A DNA stretch of 64,000 nt from an uncultured Methylibium sp. (GCF_902826655.1 NZ_CADEFR010000006.1:59022-123021), one strand, 5' to 3'. Positions 1-9,953 are shown, counted from the first letter of the stretch. Numbers and translations are program-made. Notes: generated from the letters alone by a model not told the origin.

Positions 1-31
1 GTCATCGCCAGCGAGTGCCGCTGAGCGCGGC

Positions 32-352
32 TCAGCGTTCGGCCGTCCCCGCCCCGCGCTTCGGCGCACGTCCTGACTGACGCCGCTGCCGCTGGCGGCG
101 CGCTTCCTTCGGATCGACCTGCAGCGCCCGGTAGACCTCGACGCGATCGCCGTCGCTCAGCATCTCGTCGATCCGTCGCGGCCGGCCCCACACGCCGACG
201 CGCGGCCGATCGAGGTCGATCTCCGGATGGCGCTGCAGCAGGCCGCTCTGCCTGAGCGCCTCGCCGACGGTGCAGGGTTCCGCCAGACTCAGCTCGACCC
301 GGTCGACGACGCGCGCCTCGGGGCTGTAGGCGATCTCGACGCGCAAGGCCAT
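32..352 (-). CDS. rnfH: RnfH family protein (UPF0125)
   Basis: Small ubiquitin-like (beta-grasp) protein of the RnfH/UPF0125 family. The start at 352 gives [11 protein letters not shown], the typical family opening with a VEIAYS strand, followed by the conserved [13 protein letters not shown] and [13 protein letters not shown] segments; the basic C-terminal tail is typical of betaproteobacterial members. An upstream in-frame ATG at 370 would overlap the preceding gene by 14 bp and adds only six residues, so 352 is preferred. It lies 4 bp after the ratA stop, and the rnfH-ratA pair divergent from smpB is a standard proteobacterial arrangement. The biochemical role is not settled for this family; the link to Rnf electron transport is by name and context only. 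Confidence 0.88.
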   Translation of the reverse strand: MALRVEIAYSPEARVVDRVELSLAEPCTVGEALRQSGLLQRHPEIDLDRPRVGVWGRPRRIDEMLSDGDRVEVYRALQVDPKEARRQRQRRQSGRAPKRGAGTAER

Positions 353-356
353 CGGC

Positions 357-818
357 TCAGCGTGGCCCATGCACCTGCTCGGCCCGTCGGACGAAGGAGT
401 CGACCAGCGTGTTGGCGATGCGGTCGAACACCGGGCTCACGACGGCCTCCAGCGCACCGCTGCTGAAGGCATAGCGCAGGTCCAGCTCGACGCGCGACGC
501 ACGCAGCGCCTCCTCACCGTCGGCCGGCGTGCCGACGGCGACGAAGCGCCACTGGCCCTCGAGCCGCGAGAACGGGCCGTCGACCAGCGCCACCGTCACC
601 GACTCGCCGTCGACATGCGTGTTGCGCGTCGTGAAGGCATGCCGAACCCCGTGGTAGGCCAGGTGCAGGCGGGCCGTCATGCCGGCGGGGCCGGCATCCA
701 GCACCTCGGCCCGGTCGCACCAGGGCAGGAACTCCGGATAGGCCGGGATGTCGGTCACGAGCCCGTACATCTCGCGTGCCGAGTACCACAGCAGGACCGA
801 CTTCTTGACGTGCTTCAT
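357..818 (-). CDS. ratA: RatA / Coq10-like START-domain protein
   Basis: A 153-aa single-domain protein of the polyketide cyclase/START superfamily (Coq10/RatA). Recognisable family segments are [18 protein letters not shown] at the N-terminus, [12 protein letters not shown] (residues about 24-35), and the C-terminal amphipathic helix [17 protein letters not shown]. In E. coli RatA was described as a ribosome-association toxin; the same fold in mitochondria binds coenzyme Q, and the true substrate here cannot be told from sequence. It starts 30 bp from smpB on the opposite strand, sharing a very short divergent control region, and is followed by rnfH. Confidence 0.88.
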   Translation of the reverse strand: MKHVKKSVLLWYSAREMYGLVTDIPAYPEFLPWCDRAEVLDAGPAGMTARLHLAYHGVRHAFTTRNTHVDGESVTVALVDGPFSRLEGQWRFVAVGTPADGEEALRASRVELDLRYAFSSGALEAVVSPVFDRIANTLVDSFVRRAEQVHGPR

Positions 819-837
819 AGAATCGACGGAATTCTAT
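817..837. promoter_or_regulatory. Palindrome in the 30-bp ratA/smpB divergent region
   Basis: ATAGAAT and ATTCTAT form a 7+7 bp inverted repeat with a 7-bp spacer between the divergent ratA (start 818) and smpB (start 849) genes. Each arm reads TAGAAT, a plausible -10-like hexamer, on one strand; I see no well-spaced -35 for either. Its function is inferred only from position. Confidence 0.35.
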
Positions 838-848
838 TGAGACCCCGG

Positions 849-1313
849 ATGGCAATCGCAGAGAACAAGAAGGCCCGCTTCAACTACACGCTCGAGGAGC
901 AGTACGAGGCCGGGATGGTGCTCGAGGGCTGGGAAGTGAAGGCCATCCGCGCCGGCCAGGTGCAGCTGACCGACGGCTACGTCGTCATCAAGGGCGGCGA
1001 GCTGTTCCTGATCGGCTGCCGCATCAACCCGCTGCGCGAGGCGTCCACGCACGTGCATCCGCAGGCCGATCGCACCAAGAAGCTGCTGATGAAGGGCGAC
1101 GAGATCCGGCGCCTGATCGGCAAGGTCGAGCAGAAGGGCTACACCCTCGTGCCGCTCAACCTGCACTACAAGGGCGGCCGGGTGAAGGCCGACATCGCCC
1201 TGGCCAAGGGCAAGGACACGCACGACAAGCGCGAGACCGAAAAGAAGCGCGACTGGGAGCGCGAGAAGGGCCGCCTGATGCGGACCAAGGTCTCCTCAGG
1301 CCCCAAGAGCTGA
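849..1313 (+). CDS. smpB: SsrA-binding protein SmpB
   Basis: 154-aa tmRNA-binding protein of trans-translation: it delivers tmRNA to stalled ribosomes. Family landmarks are clear: [13 protein letters not shown] at the start, [17 protein letters not shown], the [11 protein letters not shown] segment, [17 protein letters not shown], the [12 protein letters not shown] stretch and the lysine/arginine-rich C-terminal tail that inserts near the decoding centre. The ATG at 849 is chosen because it gives the full conserved N-terminus; a much longer open frame upstream is just antisense to ratA. The stop overlaps the convergent acyltransferase gene by 18 bp. Confidence 0.97.
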   Translation: MAIAENKKARFNYTLEEQYEAGMVLEGWEVKAIRAGQVQLTDGYVVIKGGELFLIGCRINPLREASTHVHPQADRTKKLLMKGDEIRRLIGKVEQKGYTLVPLNLHYKGGRVKADIALAKGKDTHDKRETEKKRDWEREKGRLMRTKVSSGPKS

Positions 1314-2411
1314 AGCGGCGCGACCGGGTCGCGCCGCCACCCACGCGAGCGCCGGCGCCTCGATCCAGCGATGGAACAAGGCCGCCGCCGCGAGGCTGGC
1401 CGCCCAGGCCACCAGCAGCCCGAGTCCCTGCACCGGCACCGTGGCCGGCAGGAAGCGCACGAACACCGCGTTGACCACCAGGCAGACGCCGAAGTGCACG
1501 AGGAACAGCGAGTAGCTGATGCGGCTGAGCGCGCTGATGACCGCCCAGGCCCTGCCCTGCAGCACCCGCATGCGCGGGGCGACGAGCGCGATGGCCAGCG
1601 CAACCGCCGCTGCCAGCGCGATCCGCGGCCGGTAGTCGATCACCAGCGCGAGGGTGCTCCCCAGCAGCAAGACCGCCGCCAGCCGCGGCGACAGCAGCCG
1701 GCCGGGCGCGGCGGTCCACCAGGCGGCCAGCGCGCCGGCGCCGTAGGCACCGAAGAAGTACGGCGCCGCCTCGTCCCAGCCGGCATCCCGGTTGAAGTGC
1801 AGCAGCGAGGCCAGCACCAGCGCCGCCGTCGCCACGACGGCCGGTGATCGCGCCGGGCCGAAGCGCGGCTCCGCGCGCGCGGCGATCCAGAGCAGGCCGA
1901 GCAGCATGACGAACAGCTGGAAGTCGATCGCGACGTACCAGACGCCGGCCGACAGCGCGTCGACATCCAGCAGGTCCTGCAGCAGCAGCAGGTGGGCCAG
2001 CAGGTCCCAGCCGTCGGCCGCGGCAGGCACCGAGGGATGGTCGAGCCAGCGCCGCGCCAGCGCCGCACAGGCCAGCACGAAGACCAGCATCGCCGCGTAC
2101 GGCAACACCAGCCGCAGGTAGCGGTCGCGCAAGGCTGCCCAGGGCGAGCCCCGCAGCGCCAGCCGGCCATCGGGCGCCAGCTGGCGCGCGGCCAGGAAGC
2201 CGCCGACGACGAGAAAGACCTGGACGGCGAGCCGTCCCTGCCGCGACAGCCACTCGATCAGCTGCGGCGCCGCGGTCGCCACCACGTCCGACATCGGCCC
2301 GTAGAAGGCCAGGTGGTGCAGCACGATGAGCTGGGCGGCGACGGCCTTCAGCAGGTCGATCATCGGCAGCCGCCCGGCCCCCGATGCCGGGAACGAGCGC
2401 ACGGCCGTCAC
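1296..2411 (-). CDS. Acyltransferase 3 family membrane protein
   Basis: 371-aa predicted multi-pass membrane protein of the acyltransferase_3 (OafA/NodX-like) family. These enzymes O-acylate surface sugars or lipids. The N-terminus has the family signature with the conserved histidine pair in [12 protein letters not shown] (His32-His33), followed by about ten hydrophobic segments and motifs such as [15 protein letters not shown] and [15 protein letters not shown] typical of the family. The GTG at 2411 overlaps the TGA of the upstream lyase gene (GTGA), arguing for translational coupling; an alternative start is the ATG 16 codons later. The acyl donor and substrate cannot be predicted. Confidence 0.8.
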   Translation of the reverse strand: MTAVRSFPASGAGRLPMIDLLKAVAAQLIVLHHLAFYGPMSDVVATAAPQLIEWLSRQGRLAVQVFLVVGGFLAARQLAPDGRLALRGSPWAALRDRYLRLVLPYAAMLVFVLACAALARRWLDHPSVPAAADGWDLLAHLLLLQDLLDVDALSAGVWYVAIDFQLFVMLLGLLWIAARAEPRFGPARSPAVVATAALVLASLLHFNRDAGWDEAAPYFFGAYGAGALAAWWTAAPGRLLSPRLAAVLLLGSTLALVIDYRPRIALAAAVALAIALVAPRMRVLQGRAWAVISALSRISYSLFLVHFGVCLVVNAVFVRFLPATVPVQGLGLLVAWAASLAAAALFHRWIEAPALAWVAARPGRAASALGA

Positions 2412-3586
2412 AGCGCGCCCAGCGCCTGTTCGCAGTCGGCGATCAGGTCGTCGACGTTCTCGAAGCCGAGCGAGAAGCGAACCAGCTTGCCGCGACCGGC
2501 CTGGCCACGCAGCGTCGCCAGGTCGTAGGGCGCTGCCAGGCTGACCGGACCTGCCCAGGAATGACCGATCCGGAAACGACGCAGCGCGTCGACGAAGGCA
2601 TCGACCTGCGCCTGACCGTAGCGCGGATCGAACTCGACCGAGAACAGGCCCGCGGCGGCGCTGCAGCAGTCCGCCCAGTGCGCGTGCCCGGGCGAAGCCT
2701 CCAGCGCCGGATGGAAGACCTGCACGACCTCGCGCCGGCCCTGCCACCAGGCCGCGAGGTGGCGGCCCGCGGCATCCTGGGCCGCGTAGCGCAGCGCCAG
2801 CGTCGGCAGCGAGCGCAGCACGAACTCGACGTCGTTGGCGCCGACGCCGACGCCGAGCCGCATGTGCGTCGCCTTCAGCTGCTGGTGCAGCGCCTCGTCG
2901 CGCGTCGTCACCGAGCCCATCAGCAGATCCGCGCCGCCCGAGGGGTACTTGGTCAGCGCCTGCATCGAGATGTCGACGCCCTGCTCGAAGGGCGCGAACG
3001 CGATGCCGGCGCCCCAGGTGTTGTCCAGCGCGACGGTGACGCCGCGCGCGCGGCAGGCGCCCACCAGGCCGGCCAGGTCCGGAAACTCCATCGTGATGGA
3101 GCCCGCGGCCTCGACCCACGCGAGGCGCGTCCGCGGGCCGATCTGGGCCGCGAAGGCCGCGACATCCATCGGGTCGTAGACACGGTGCGCGATGCCCCAG
3201 CGCGCCAGCTCCTGGCGGGCCAGCTCGGCGCTGGGCCAGTAGGCGTTCGACGGCAGCAGCACCTCGTCGCCCGACTTCAGCAGCGACAGGTTCACCAGCG
3301 CGATGCCGGCCAGGCCGCTGGGCACCAGCAGCGTCTGCACGCCGCCCTCGAGCGTCGCGATGCGCTCCTCGAGCGTGAAGGTGGTCGGCGTGCCATGCAG
3401 GCCGTAGGTGTAGCCGGTCTTCTCGCGCCAGTTGCGCGCCCGCAGCGCCGCGACGTCCTTGAAGATGACGGTCGAGGCCTTGAAGACGCCCGGCGCCACC
3501 GCGCCGAACCCGGCCGGCGGCTCGTAGGGGTGGTGGATCAGGCCGGTGGTGAGCCGGTCCTCGTCGCGATCGTCCGGGCCACTCAT
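2408..3586 (-). CDS. metC: Cys/Met-metabolism PLP-dependent lyase (cystathionine beta-lyase type)
   Basis: 392-aa fold-type I PLP enzyme of the Cys/Met metabolism family, most like cystathionine beta-lyase (cystathionine to homocysteine, pyruvate and ammonia). Seen in the sequence: [20 protein letters not shown] near the N-terminus, the cofactor-binding [12 protein letters not shown] and [12 protein letters not shown] (Asp to PLP nitrogen), and the Schiff-base lysine in [15 protein letters not shown] (Lys213). The ATG at 3586 overlaps the rimO stop (ATGA). Substrate choice between beta- and gamma-lyase activity is inferred from overall resemblance only. Confidence 0.85.
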   Translation of the reverse strand: MSGPDDRDEDRLTTGLIHHPYEPPAGFGAVAPGVFKASTVIFKDVAALRARNWREKTGYTYGLHGTPTTFTLEERIATLEGGVQTLLVPSGLAGIALVNLSLLKSGDEVLLPSNAYWPSAELARQELARWGIAHRVYDPMDVAAFAAQIGPRTRLAWVEAAGSITMEFPDLAGLVGACRARGVTVALDNTWGAGIAFAPFEQGVDISMQALTKYPSGGADLLMGSVTTRDEALHQQLKATHMRLGVGVGANDVEFVLRSLPTLALRYAAQDAAGRHLAAWWQGRREVVQVFHPALEASPGHAHWADCCSAAAGLFSVEFDPRYGQAQVDAFVDALRRFRIGHSWAGPVSLAAPYDLATLRGQAGRGKLVRFSLGFENVDDLIADCEQALGAL

Positions 3587-4968
3587 AGCGGCTGCCCGAC
3601 CAGGTCGTGCCCCTGGGTGCCGACGATGCGTGCGCGCGTGAACTCGCCGACCTTCAGCGTCTTGCTGGCCTTCAGCGGCGGCAGCAGCTGGACCACGCCG
3701 TCGATCTCCGGCGCGTCGGCATAGCTGCGGCCGCGGCCGCCCTTCTTGCCCAGCGCCGGTGCGTGATCGACCAGCACCTGCATGTCGGCACCGACACGCT
3801 CCAGCAGCTTGGCCGCGGAAACCTCTTCGGCCACCGCCATGAAGCGCGCGCGGCGCTCCTCGCGCACATCGGCCGGCAGTGCGCCCGGCAGCGCGTTGGC
3901 CGTCGCGCCCTCGACCGGCGAATACGCGAAGCAGCCGGCGCGGTCGATGCGCGCCTCGCGCATGAAGTCCAGCAGGTGCTCGAACTCGGCCTCGGTCTCG
4001 CCCGGGAAGCCGGCGATGAAGGTCGAGCGCACGACGATCTGCGGGCAGGCCTCGCGCCACTTGGCGAGCCGCTCGAGGTTGCGCTCGCCGCTGGCCGGGC
4101 GCTTCATGCGCCTGAGCACGTCGGGGTGGCTGTGCTGGAACGGCACGTCCAGGTAGGGCAGCACCCGGCCGCCCGCCATCAGCGGCAGGATCTCGTCGAC
4201 GTGCGGATAGGGATAGACATAGTGCAGGCGCACCCAGGCGCCGTGCGGCTCGGCCAGCTCGCCGAGCTTGTCGACCAGCTCGGTCATGCGCGTCTTCACC
4301 GGCCGGCCGTCCCAGAAGCCGGTGCGGTACTTGACGTCGACCCCGTAGGCCGAGGTGTCCTGGCTGATGACCAGCAGCTCCTTCACGCCCGACTCGAACA
4401 GCGCGCGCGCCTCGTTCAGCACGTCGCCGATCGGCCGCGACACGAGGTCGCCGCGCATGCTGGGGATGATGCAGAAGCTGCAGCGGTGGTTGCAGCCTTC
4501 GCTGATCTTCAGGTAGGCGTAGTGCCTGGGTGTGAGCTTCACACCGTAGGCCGGCACCAGGTCGACGAAGGGATCGTGCGGCTTGGGCACGTGCAGGTGC
4601 ACGGCGTCCATCACCTCCTGCGTCGCGTGCGGGCCGGTGACGGCGAGCACGCTCGGGTGCATCTGCCGCACCAGGTTGCCGCCGCCCTCCCCGGCCTTGG
4701 CGCCGAGGCAGCCGGTGACGATGACCCTGCCGTTCTCGGCCAGGGCCTCGCCGATGGTGTCGAGGCTCTCCTTCACCGCATCATCGATGAAGCCGCAGGT
4801 GTTGACGATCACCAGGTCGGCGCCGGCGAAGGACTTGCTGGTGGCGTAGCCCTCGGCGCTGAGCTGGGTGAGGATCAGTTCGGAATCGGTCAGGGCCTTG
4901 GGGCAGCCGAGCGAGACGAAACCGATCCGGGGGGCCGCGCCTGCGGCGAGCGCGCTGTCTTGAGTCAT
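3583..4968 (-). CDS. rimO: Ribosomal protein uS12 methylthiotransferase RimO
   Basis: 461-aa radical-SAM methylthiotransferase that modifies Asp89 of ribosomal protein S12. Domains in order are the N-terminal MTTase domain with three cluster cysteines ([29 protein letters not shown]), the radical SAM core with the CxxxCxxC motif CNHRCSFC (Cys159, Cys163, Cys166), and a C-terminal TRAM domain ([27 protein letters not shown] split across the segment). MRGDLVSRP after the cluster is the usual RimO rather than MiaB text. It is followed by the PLP lyase with a 4-bp overlap and preceded by phaR with a 48-bp gap. Confidence 0.96.
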   Translation of the reverse strand: MTQDSALAAGAAPRIGFVSLGCPKALTDSELILTQLSAEGYATSKSFAGADLVIVNTCGFIDDAVKESLDTIGEALAENGRVIVTGCLGAKAGEGGGNLVRQMHPSVLAVTGPHATQEVMDAVHLHVPKPHDPFVDLVPAYGVKLTPRHYAYLKISEGCNHRCSFCIIPSMRGDLVSRPIGDVLNEARALFESGVKELLVISQDTSAYGVDVKYRTGFWDGRPVKTRMTELVDKLGELAEPHGAWVRLHYVYPYPHVDEILPLMAGGRVLPYLDVPFQHSHPDVLRRMKRPASGERNLERLAKWREACPQIVVRSTFIAGFPGETEAEFEHLLDFMREARIDRAGCFAYSPVEGATANALPGALPADVREERRARFMAVAEEVSAAKLLERVGADMQVLVDHAPALGKKGGRGRSYADAPEIDGVVQLLPPLKASKTLKVGEFTRARIVGTQGHDLVGQPL

Positions 4969-5016
4969 CAGCGGATTTTCGCCGATCCGCCCGCAGGCGA
5001 CGGCGACGCCCGACGG

Positions 5017-5616
5017 CTACTTCTTGCCGCCGAGCCCGAAGCCGGCCGGGAACAGCGTCTCGGTCTGCTTGTGCATCTGCTCCTGCATCTGCACGAACAG
5101 GTTCTTCGACTGGTCGAGGTAGTTCGACATCAGGCCCTGCATCATCGGCGCCTGCACGTTCATGAACTGCGTCCACAGCTCGGGGCTGAAGCCCTGCCCG
5201 GCGGACAGGCCGGACTGCTCGGCGAAGCGGGTCTGCAGCTCGGTGAAGGCCTGGATGTTCTTCTCGAGGTAGCTGCCCATCACGCCCTGCATCGTGTGGC
5301 CGTAGAAGCGGATGATGTGGGCGAGCACCGGGGTCGTGAACATCGGCATGCCGCCGGTCTCGGCCTCGAGGATGATCTGCAGCAGGATGCTGCGCGTCAG
5401 GTCCTCGCCGGTCTTGGCGTCGCGCACGACGAAGCGCTCGTTGTCCAGCACCATCTGGCGCACGTCGGCCAGCGTGATGTAGCCGCTGGTCTGGGTGTCG
5501 TAGAGACGCCGGTTCGGGTACTTCTTCAGCACGCGCAAGGCTTCGGCGCCGGCCTGCGCCTCGGTGCCGCCGTCGGCCGAATTGCCGCGTTGAGCTCGCG
5601 CTTTCGCTTGCGTCAT
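5017..5616 (-). CDS. phaR: Polyhydroxyalkanoate synthesis repressor PhaR
   Basis: 199-aa regulator that binds PHB and the phasin/pha promoters in PHA-accumulating betaproteobacteria. The N-terminal PHB/PHA accumulation DNA-binding domain is clear (KKYPNRRLYDTQTSGYITL, residues about 32-50), followed by two PHB_acc repeats (GEDLTRSILLQIILEAE; FTTPVLAHIIRFYGHTMQ; MGSYLEKNIQAF) and a Gln/Met-rich helical C-terminus. A GGAG lies 10 nt upstream of the ATG. It indicates that the host makes polyhydroxyalkanoate storage granules. It is the first gene of the minus-strand run phaR-rimO-lyase-acyltransferase. Confidence 0.94.
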   Translation of the reverse strand: MTQAKARAQRGNSADGGTEAQAGAEALRVLKKYPNRRLYDTQTSGYITLADVRQMVLDNERFVVRDAKTGEDLTRSILLQIILEAETGGMPMFTTPVLAHIIRFYGHTMQGVMGSYLEKNIQAFTELQTRFAEQSGLSAGQGFSPELWTQFMNVQAPMMQGLMSNYLDQSKNLFVQMQEQMHKQTETLFPAGFGLGGKK

Positions 5617-5717
5617 GCCTTGCTCTCCAATGCAAAAACCATTCTAGGAGGGGCGTCGGAAACGGCTCGAAGGGGTTTTCCCCGGCGTCGCAGGGGCGAC
5701 GGCGAGCTGAAAGCAAG

Positions 5718-5749
5718 AAGCCCGACACGTCGATCGACATGTCGGGCTT
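5718..5749 (-). terminator. Hairpin terminator after tRNA-Val
   Basis: A perfect 10-bp stem, AAGCCCGACA paired with TGTCGGGCTT, with a 12-nt loop. On the minus strand it lies just downstream of the tRNA-Val 3' end and is followed by a T-containing tract; it could also act on the plus strand (CTTT). Confidence 0.65.
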
Positions 5750-5757
5750 TGCGGTGT

Positions 5758-5804
5758 TGGTAGGCGCGATTGGACTCGAACCAACGACCCCCACCATGTC
5801 AAGG
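5758..5804 (-). other. att site: 3' fragment of tRNA-Val(GAC) at the ICE junction
   Basis: Reading the minus strand from 5804, the sequence gives the right side of an anticodon arm with anticodon GAC (CCTTGACATGG), the variable loop, a canonical T arm (GGTTCGAGTCC) and an acceptor end ...CGCGCCTACCA. Upstream of the CC the expected anticodon stem, D arm and 5' acceptor are missing and the sequence diverges. So this is a 47-nt tRNA-Val 3' end, not a working gene. Tyrosine-recombinase elements commonly integrate in tRNA 3' ends and leave such a duplicate at the distal end. It marks the boundary between phaR-side chromosome and the element; the intact tRNA and integrase should be at the other end, outside this window. 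Confidence 0.85.
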
Positions 5805-6050
5805 ATGTCGACTTGCCTTGCGTGACAACGACTTAGCGCGATTTTTTGGAAACGACTCGTGCCGACCTGCGGCGAACCAAAGCGGTGACGAAAGTACTGC
5901 CGACCTTTGAGCGGCTGTGGCGGCGAACCTGTTCGCAGCACCGGTCGCGAAGGCATGACCGGCAGATTTTGATCGCCCCGCGTGCCGGCCGCAACATGGA
6001 AAGCGTGGAGGCCGGGCCTCGTACGCGACGTTGCGTCAACGCCCACTGGC
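5805..6050. other. ICE end, non-coding
   Basis: The 246 bp between the att site and the stop of the helicase-like gene. Only short out-of-phase open frames are present and none resembles a gene. It may hold the recombinase arm-binding sites of this ICE end, but I see no obvious repeat set. Confidence 0.4.
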
Positions 6051-9000
6051 TTACACCAGCTGCGGCGCTTCCTGCTGGCACAGCAGCAGCGTGTTGAGCA
6101 GATTCAGCTCGTTGGATGCCATGAAGTACCGATCGTCGAACACCGTATGGAGCTTCAACGGGTTTGGCTCACCAACCGCCGCCGCCCACGGGAACGACTC
6201 GTACCGCGGTATCGGCGGCATGACCGCATTGCTGGCCTGTAGCGTCTTGCTCATCGCGCCGAGCCAGATATCCGGCTCGCGCACCTGGAACGGCACCCCT
6301 TGTCGCGTTTCGCTGGTACGAAGGAATTGGAGATAGCCTGCCGGCAGACAGACCCAGGTGTTGGATGACTTCAGCGCCTTCAGCGTGCTGAATTCGTTCG
6401 CAGCCTCCTGGTTCTCACGCTGCAGAAAGCGGAACAGGTTCATCGCCGGCTCGCGCAGCGAGGACGGGAAACGCTCGTTGCGGTCGATTGCGTAGAGCTG
6501 GTTGATGAGCGCCTTGCTGACGCGCTCGATCTGAGTCCGGTGCCCTTCGAACGTGAAGGCCTCATGCTTGTCGAACGGGTCCCAGTTCTCGAGGATTGAG
6601 GGCCCCGAGAAGAAGACGTGATCGGGCAGCGTCGTACCCTCGGCGGCCGTCACGAGCAGCGGGCCCATGCTCGTGCAAACCTGGTCGATGAGGGCGACCA
6701 TATCCTCCTGTCGCACCATGGTCCGGCAGTCCTTGTCCTTCTGGGCGACCGCGCGCAGCTTGCACTGGGAGAACAGCTCGACGACGTTGGACTGGGCGTT
6801 CTTCACGAGTCCGGACAGCTCGTCTTCGCGCCCACGCCGGCAGAACACCTCGGCTTCGTTGACGAAGTTGACGACGCTCTGCGACATGACGCTGACCAGT
6901 TCCTCCAAGCCGACGCCACCGACTGGCACGAGCGCCAACGATTGCTTCAGCGAGGCGTCGCCGGTGATGCGCGTGTGAATGGTTGCCCGGAGCATCACCA
7001 GCAAGGTCATCAGATCCAGCGATTGGCGCAGCCACTGACGTTGGTCCAACGCGCCATCGTCCTCATCGTCCTCGACGATGAAGTCGTCGACGAGCATCAC
7101 GAGCCTGCGCGCGACGTTGTCGCCGTCGACCTCGGCACCCTGCTCGTCCTTGTACCGTCCGCGGCCGCGATAGATGAGTTGGGCAATCTCCATCAGCGAC
7201 GCCTCGACGCTGAAGCGGGGCACCGCGGCGATGATGGCGTCGGTCTTCGGAAATGAGACGCCACGCGCACCCGACGATGTCATGAGGAACACCCGCATGC
7301 TGTCTCGCACCTGCGGGCTGATAAGGCGCTTGCGCTTGGACCCTGGAACGGATGAGTCCAGGACCTCGACGTTCGTCGAATCCAAGCCGGCGTCCTCTCG
7401 CTTGGCCAGCGCCTTCTGGAGGTCGCTCAGGAAGAGCTTGTCCTGTGCGAAGTAGATGACCTGCTTGGATCCCTGCTCCAGCGCACGCACGATCTCGGCC
7501 AGCGCCGACGCCTGTAGCGCTTCGCCGGCCAGCTTGCGCACCGCCTGCCGCGCCGATTGCATCGTGCCGTCGGGATTCTCCTCCGGCCTGACCCGGGTCA
7601 TCCGCACCCGGTAGCGGATTCCGAGGCTACTTGCCGGGAAGCTGTTGGTCATTACGTGGAGCACGCCAAACGGCCTGCCGCCGATGCGAACTTCGGTCGC
7701 TGCGACCCGGAACGGCGCCTTGCCAGCTGAGCGCGACACGAGAATCTTGTCGGGCGCACGCTCGCCCGGGCCCGCTGCGTTCAGGTAGCGATCAAGCACG
7801 ACCTCGTTGCCGAGCGACGCGTCCGAAATCACCAGCGTGACGGTGAACGGGGAGCTCTCCCCGGCATCCTCGAAGCAGTCGATGAACTCCTCATGCAGCC
7901 ACCTTGCCACCCCGTGCACGAACGGGGCGCCCGCACCGTCGCCCGCGAGCTCATCGACCATCACGACGATTTCAGGCAATCGATCCGCGAACTGCCGGCG
8001 CTCGGCAACGCCGGCGAGCGTGTTGGCCTTGTTCGCGAAGAGCCGCGACAGCGACTGCATGGTGGTCGCATCTCCACCTTTGCTGCGGTAGCCCTGGAGC
8101 GCCGCGGTGAGCACCACGCGGTTTACTCGTGGGTTGAGAGCCACCAGCTCCTTGGTCATCCGCGCCATGCCGGACAACACGCCGACCAGCGAGCGTTCCT
8201 CCACCAGGTCCTCGTTCTCCGACAGGGCCATCTTGGCCATCCGAGATCCGGCGTGGATGCGCTCAATCTCGGCTTCCTGCGAGGGGTCGATGGCCAGGAT
8301 GCTCCCGCGCGGCCGCTGGAGATCCGGGACGCCGTCGACGACGACCGCCCCATCGATCCGCCGGGGCTCGTCCAGCCCCTGCTTCACCTGCTCAGCGTGC
8401 CAACGCGGCGCCGATGCGATCAGCCTCGCGTTGGACGTCACGGTCAGGATGCCGGATGGCTGGCCGTTTCTCCTGGCCAGACTCTCGGTGACGTCGCGGT
8501 TGATCACGACGCGCGGACTGACGTAGAGGAACAGGTAGCCACTGGACTTCTGTTCGAGGTGGCGGCGCACCGCCGTCGTCTTGCCGATGCCGGGGTTTCC
8601 CTCGAGTGCGAGCACGTTCAGGCGCCCGCGGGCGCTGCGGCGCAAGCCTGCGACGATCGCTGCCGCATGCACATCGCGCAGCGTCAGATCGGGCTCGTTT
8701 CCGGCGAACTCACGAAGCACTTGGCCGATGGCCTGCGGCGCCGGTGCACCCAGGTACTCCTTGAGTTCATCGGTGTCGTCCACCATCTGGATCGCGCGCT
8801 CAACGGGCAGTCGTGTCGTCGGGTTCGTGAACTCCGGAATCGTCTCCTCGAATTCGAAGTTGTAGTCCTGCCCCGGCTCCGGCATGTGCTCGAGCGACTT
8901 CATGCCATCCTTCAACGCCTTTGGCAGCTTGTTGAGCATGCCGCGGAACACCGCCTTGACGCGGTTGGTTAGCTCTGCGTCATCGTCATCCCGGACCTTG

Positions 9001-9953
9001 ATGGCGGCGCGATACGCTTCGCCGAGCTGCGTCATCAACAGGCGGCGCGGCTCCTCGGTGTCGCTTGCGGTGAATAGGGCCGCCAAGCTCTCGAGCCCGT
9101 TCGGCGTGATGGCCAGGGCGCGCGCCATGCAGGGCTTCTTCATCGCTCCGTCGCGCCGCAGCCAGTCGACCGTGCTCTGGGCATAGCCGCTCGCTTGGCA
9201 CAGTTTGAAGAGCGGCTTGTTGCCCGACGTGAGGGCCGTGAGATGGACGGCGATGTCCTGCGCCAGCTCGAAGCTCTCCCCGCTGACTTCCGCGGAGACC
9301 GCGGCAAAGACGCTGCGGGCATCCAGGAGGCGTCGATGGCGCGTCAGCTCGTCGAGGTGTGCCTGCTGTTCCCGGAAATCCCCGAGTCCAGATGGCATGT
9401 CGAAGGAGTACTCCTGAACCAGGAGGTAGTCCTCCTTGTGCGATCCAGACAACCAGAGCGTGAAGTCGGAGTTGGCCGGCCGGCCCTTGTCGGCCAGGGC
9501 GACATCGACGATCCCCTCGAGCGCGAACTCTGCGTGAAACGCGCGCGCTCTGGCCTCAGCCGCCGTGTCGGCGCCCTGTCCAGGCAGCGCAAGAGGACAC
9601 CACAGCGCGCGCAGCTTCAGCCGCTCCGTGGTGATGGGGCGCTGCAGAGGCCTGAGGTACTCCCGGGTTGCCGTGTAGCCCAAGCCATACGCCGTCAAAG
9701 CCATGTGGTCGAGCGCGGCGTCGACCAGGCGCACGGCGTTCTCGTCGATGATGCCCAGGCCCCGCACCAGCGCCGTCTGCACGTCGAGGAGGCGAGTGTC
9801 GAGCCACGGCTTCACGCCAGGCCGGTCTTTATGCAGCAGCCCTGCCTCCATCAGCGCGGCAAGCACGCCGCGCTTGACCAGGACTTCGTAGGCTTGCCCC
9901 CAGAGAACGGACTGATCCCGAAACGACGGGCCGTCGGCGGCCACGCCGCTCAC
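6051..9953 (-). CDS. Large P-loop helicase-like protein (unassigned defence-type cluster)
   Basis: 1300-aa protein. Visible SF2-like signatures are a Walker A GNPGIGKTT (residues 452-460), an acidic motif II-like VVMVDELAGDG (Asp667-Glu668), SSGARGVSFP (from Ser893) resembling motif V and QLIYRGRGR (925-933) resembling motif VI. The first 440 residues have no recognisable domain but include a possible HTH-like stretch (CQASGYAQSTVDWLRR); the last 300 are unassigned. I chose the GTG at 9953 because it overlaps the TGA of the upstream gene (GTGA) and has AGGA 8 nt before it; an ATG at 10085 would overlap 136 bp into that gene. The tight coupling implies equimolar function with the 1051-aa protein. 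It is probably a nucleic-acid motor of an anti-phage or anti-plasmid system; no close named family recognised. Confidence 0.8.
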   Translation of the reverse strand: MSGVAADGPSFRDQSVLWGQAYEVLVKRGVLAALMEAGLLHKDRPGVKPWLDTRLLDVQTALVRGLGIIDENAVRLVDAALDHMALTAYGLGYTATREYLRPLQRPITTERLKLRALWCPLALPGQGADTAAEARARAFHAEFALEGIVDVALADKGRPANSDFTLWLSGSHKEDYLLVQEYSFDMPSGLGDFREQQAHLDELTRHRRLLDARSVFAAVSAEVSGESFELAQDIAVHLTALTSGNKPLFKLCQASGYAQSTVDWLRRDGAMKKPCMARALAITPNGLESLAALFTASDTEEPRRLLMTQLGEAYRAAIKVRDDDDAELTNRVKAVFRGMLNKLPKALKDGMKSLEHMPEPGQDYNFEFEETIPEFTNPTTRLPVERAIQMVDDTDELKEYLGAPAPQAIGQVLREFAGNEPDLTLRDVHAAAIVAGLRRSARGRLNVLALEGNPGIGKTTAVRRHLEQKSSGYLFLYVSPRVVINRDVTESLARRNGQPSGILTVTSNARLIASAPRWHAEQVKQGLDEPRRIDGAVVVDGVPDLQRPRGSILAIDPSQEAEIERIHAGSRMAKMALSENEDLVEERSLVGVLSGMARMTKELVALNPRVNRVVLTAALQGYRSKGGDATTMQSLSRLFANKANTLAGVAERRQFADRLPEIVVMVDELAGDGAGAPFVHGVARWLHEEFIDCFEDAGESSPFTVTLVISDASLGNEVVLDRYLNAAGPGERAPDKILVSRSAGKAPFRVAATEVRIGGRPFGVLHVMTNSFPASSLGIRYRVRMTRVRPEENPDGTMQSARQAVRKLAGEALQASALAEIVRALEQGSKQVIYFAQDKLFLSDLQKALAKREDAGLDSTNVEVLDSSVPGSKRKRLISPQVRDSMRVFLMTSSGARGVSFPKTDAIIAAVPRFSVEASLMEIAQLIYRGRGRYKDEQGAEVDGDNVARRLVMLVDDFIVEDDEDDGALDQRQWLRQSLDLMTLLVMLRATIHTRITGDASLKQSLALVPVGGVGLEELVSVMSQSVVNFVNEAEVFCRRGREDELSGLVKNAQSNVVELFSQCKLRAVAQKDKDCRTMVRQEDMVALIDQVCTSMGPLLVTAAEGTTLPDHVFFSGPSILENWDPFDKHEAFTFEGHRTQIERVSKALINQLYAIDRNERFPSSLREPAMNLFRFLQRENQEAANEFSTLKALKSSNTWVCLPAGYLQFLRTSETRQGVPFQVREPDIWLGAMSKTLQASNAVMPPIPRYESFPWAAAVGEPNPLKLHTVFDDRYFMASNELNLLNTLLLCQQEAPQLV

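Noticed and set aside
3607-5763. 718-codon open frame on the plus strand opposite rimO and phaR
   Set aside because: Low-complexity His/Arg/Gln-rich translation with no domain; a typical antisense shadow of GC-rich genes with clear functions on the other strand. The same holds for the long plus-strand frames at 2384-3724 and 7893-8972.
5758-5830. Intact tRNA-Val gene
   Set aside because: Only the 3' 47 nt match; the 5' half of the anticodon stem, the D arm and the 5' acceptor strand are absent.
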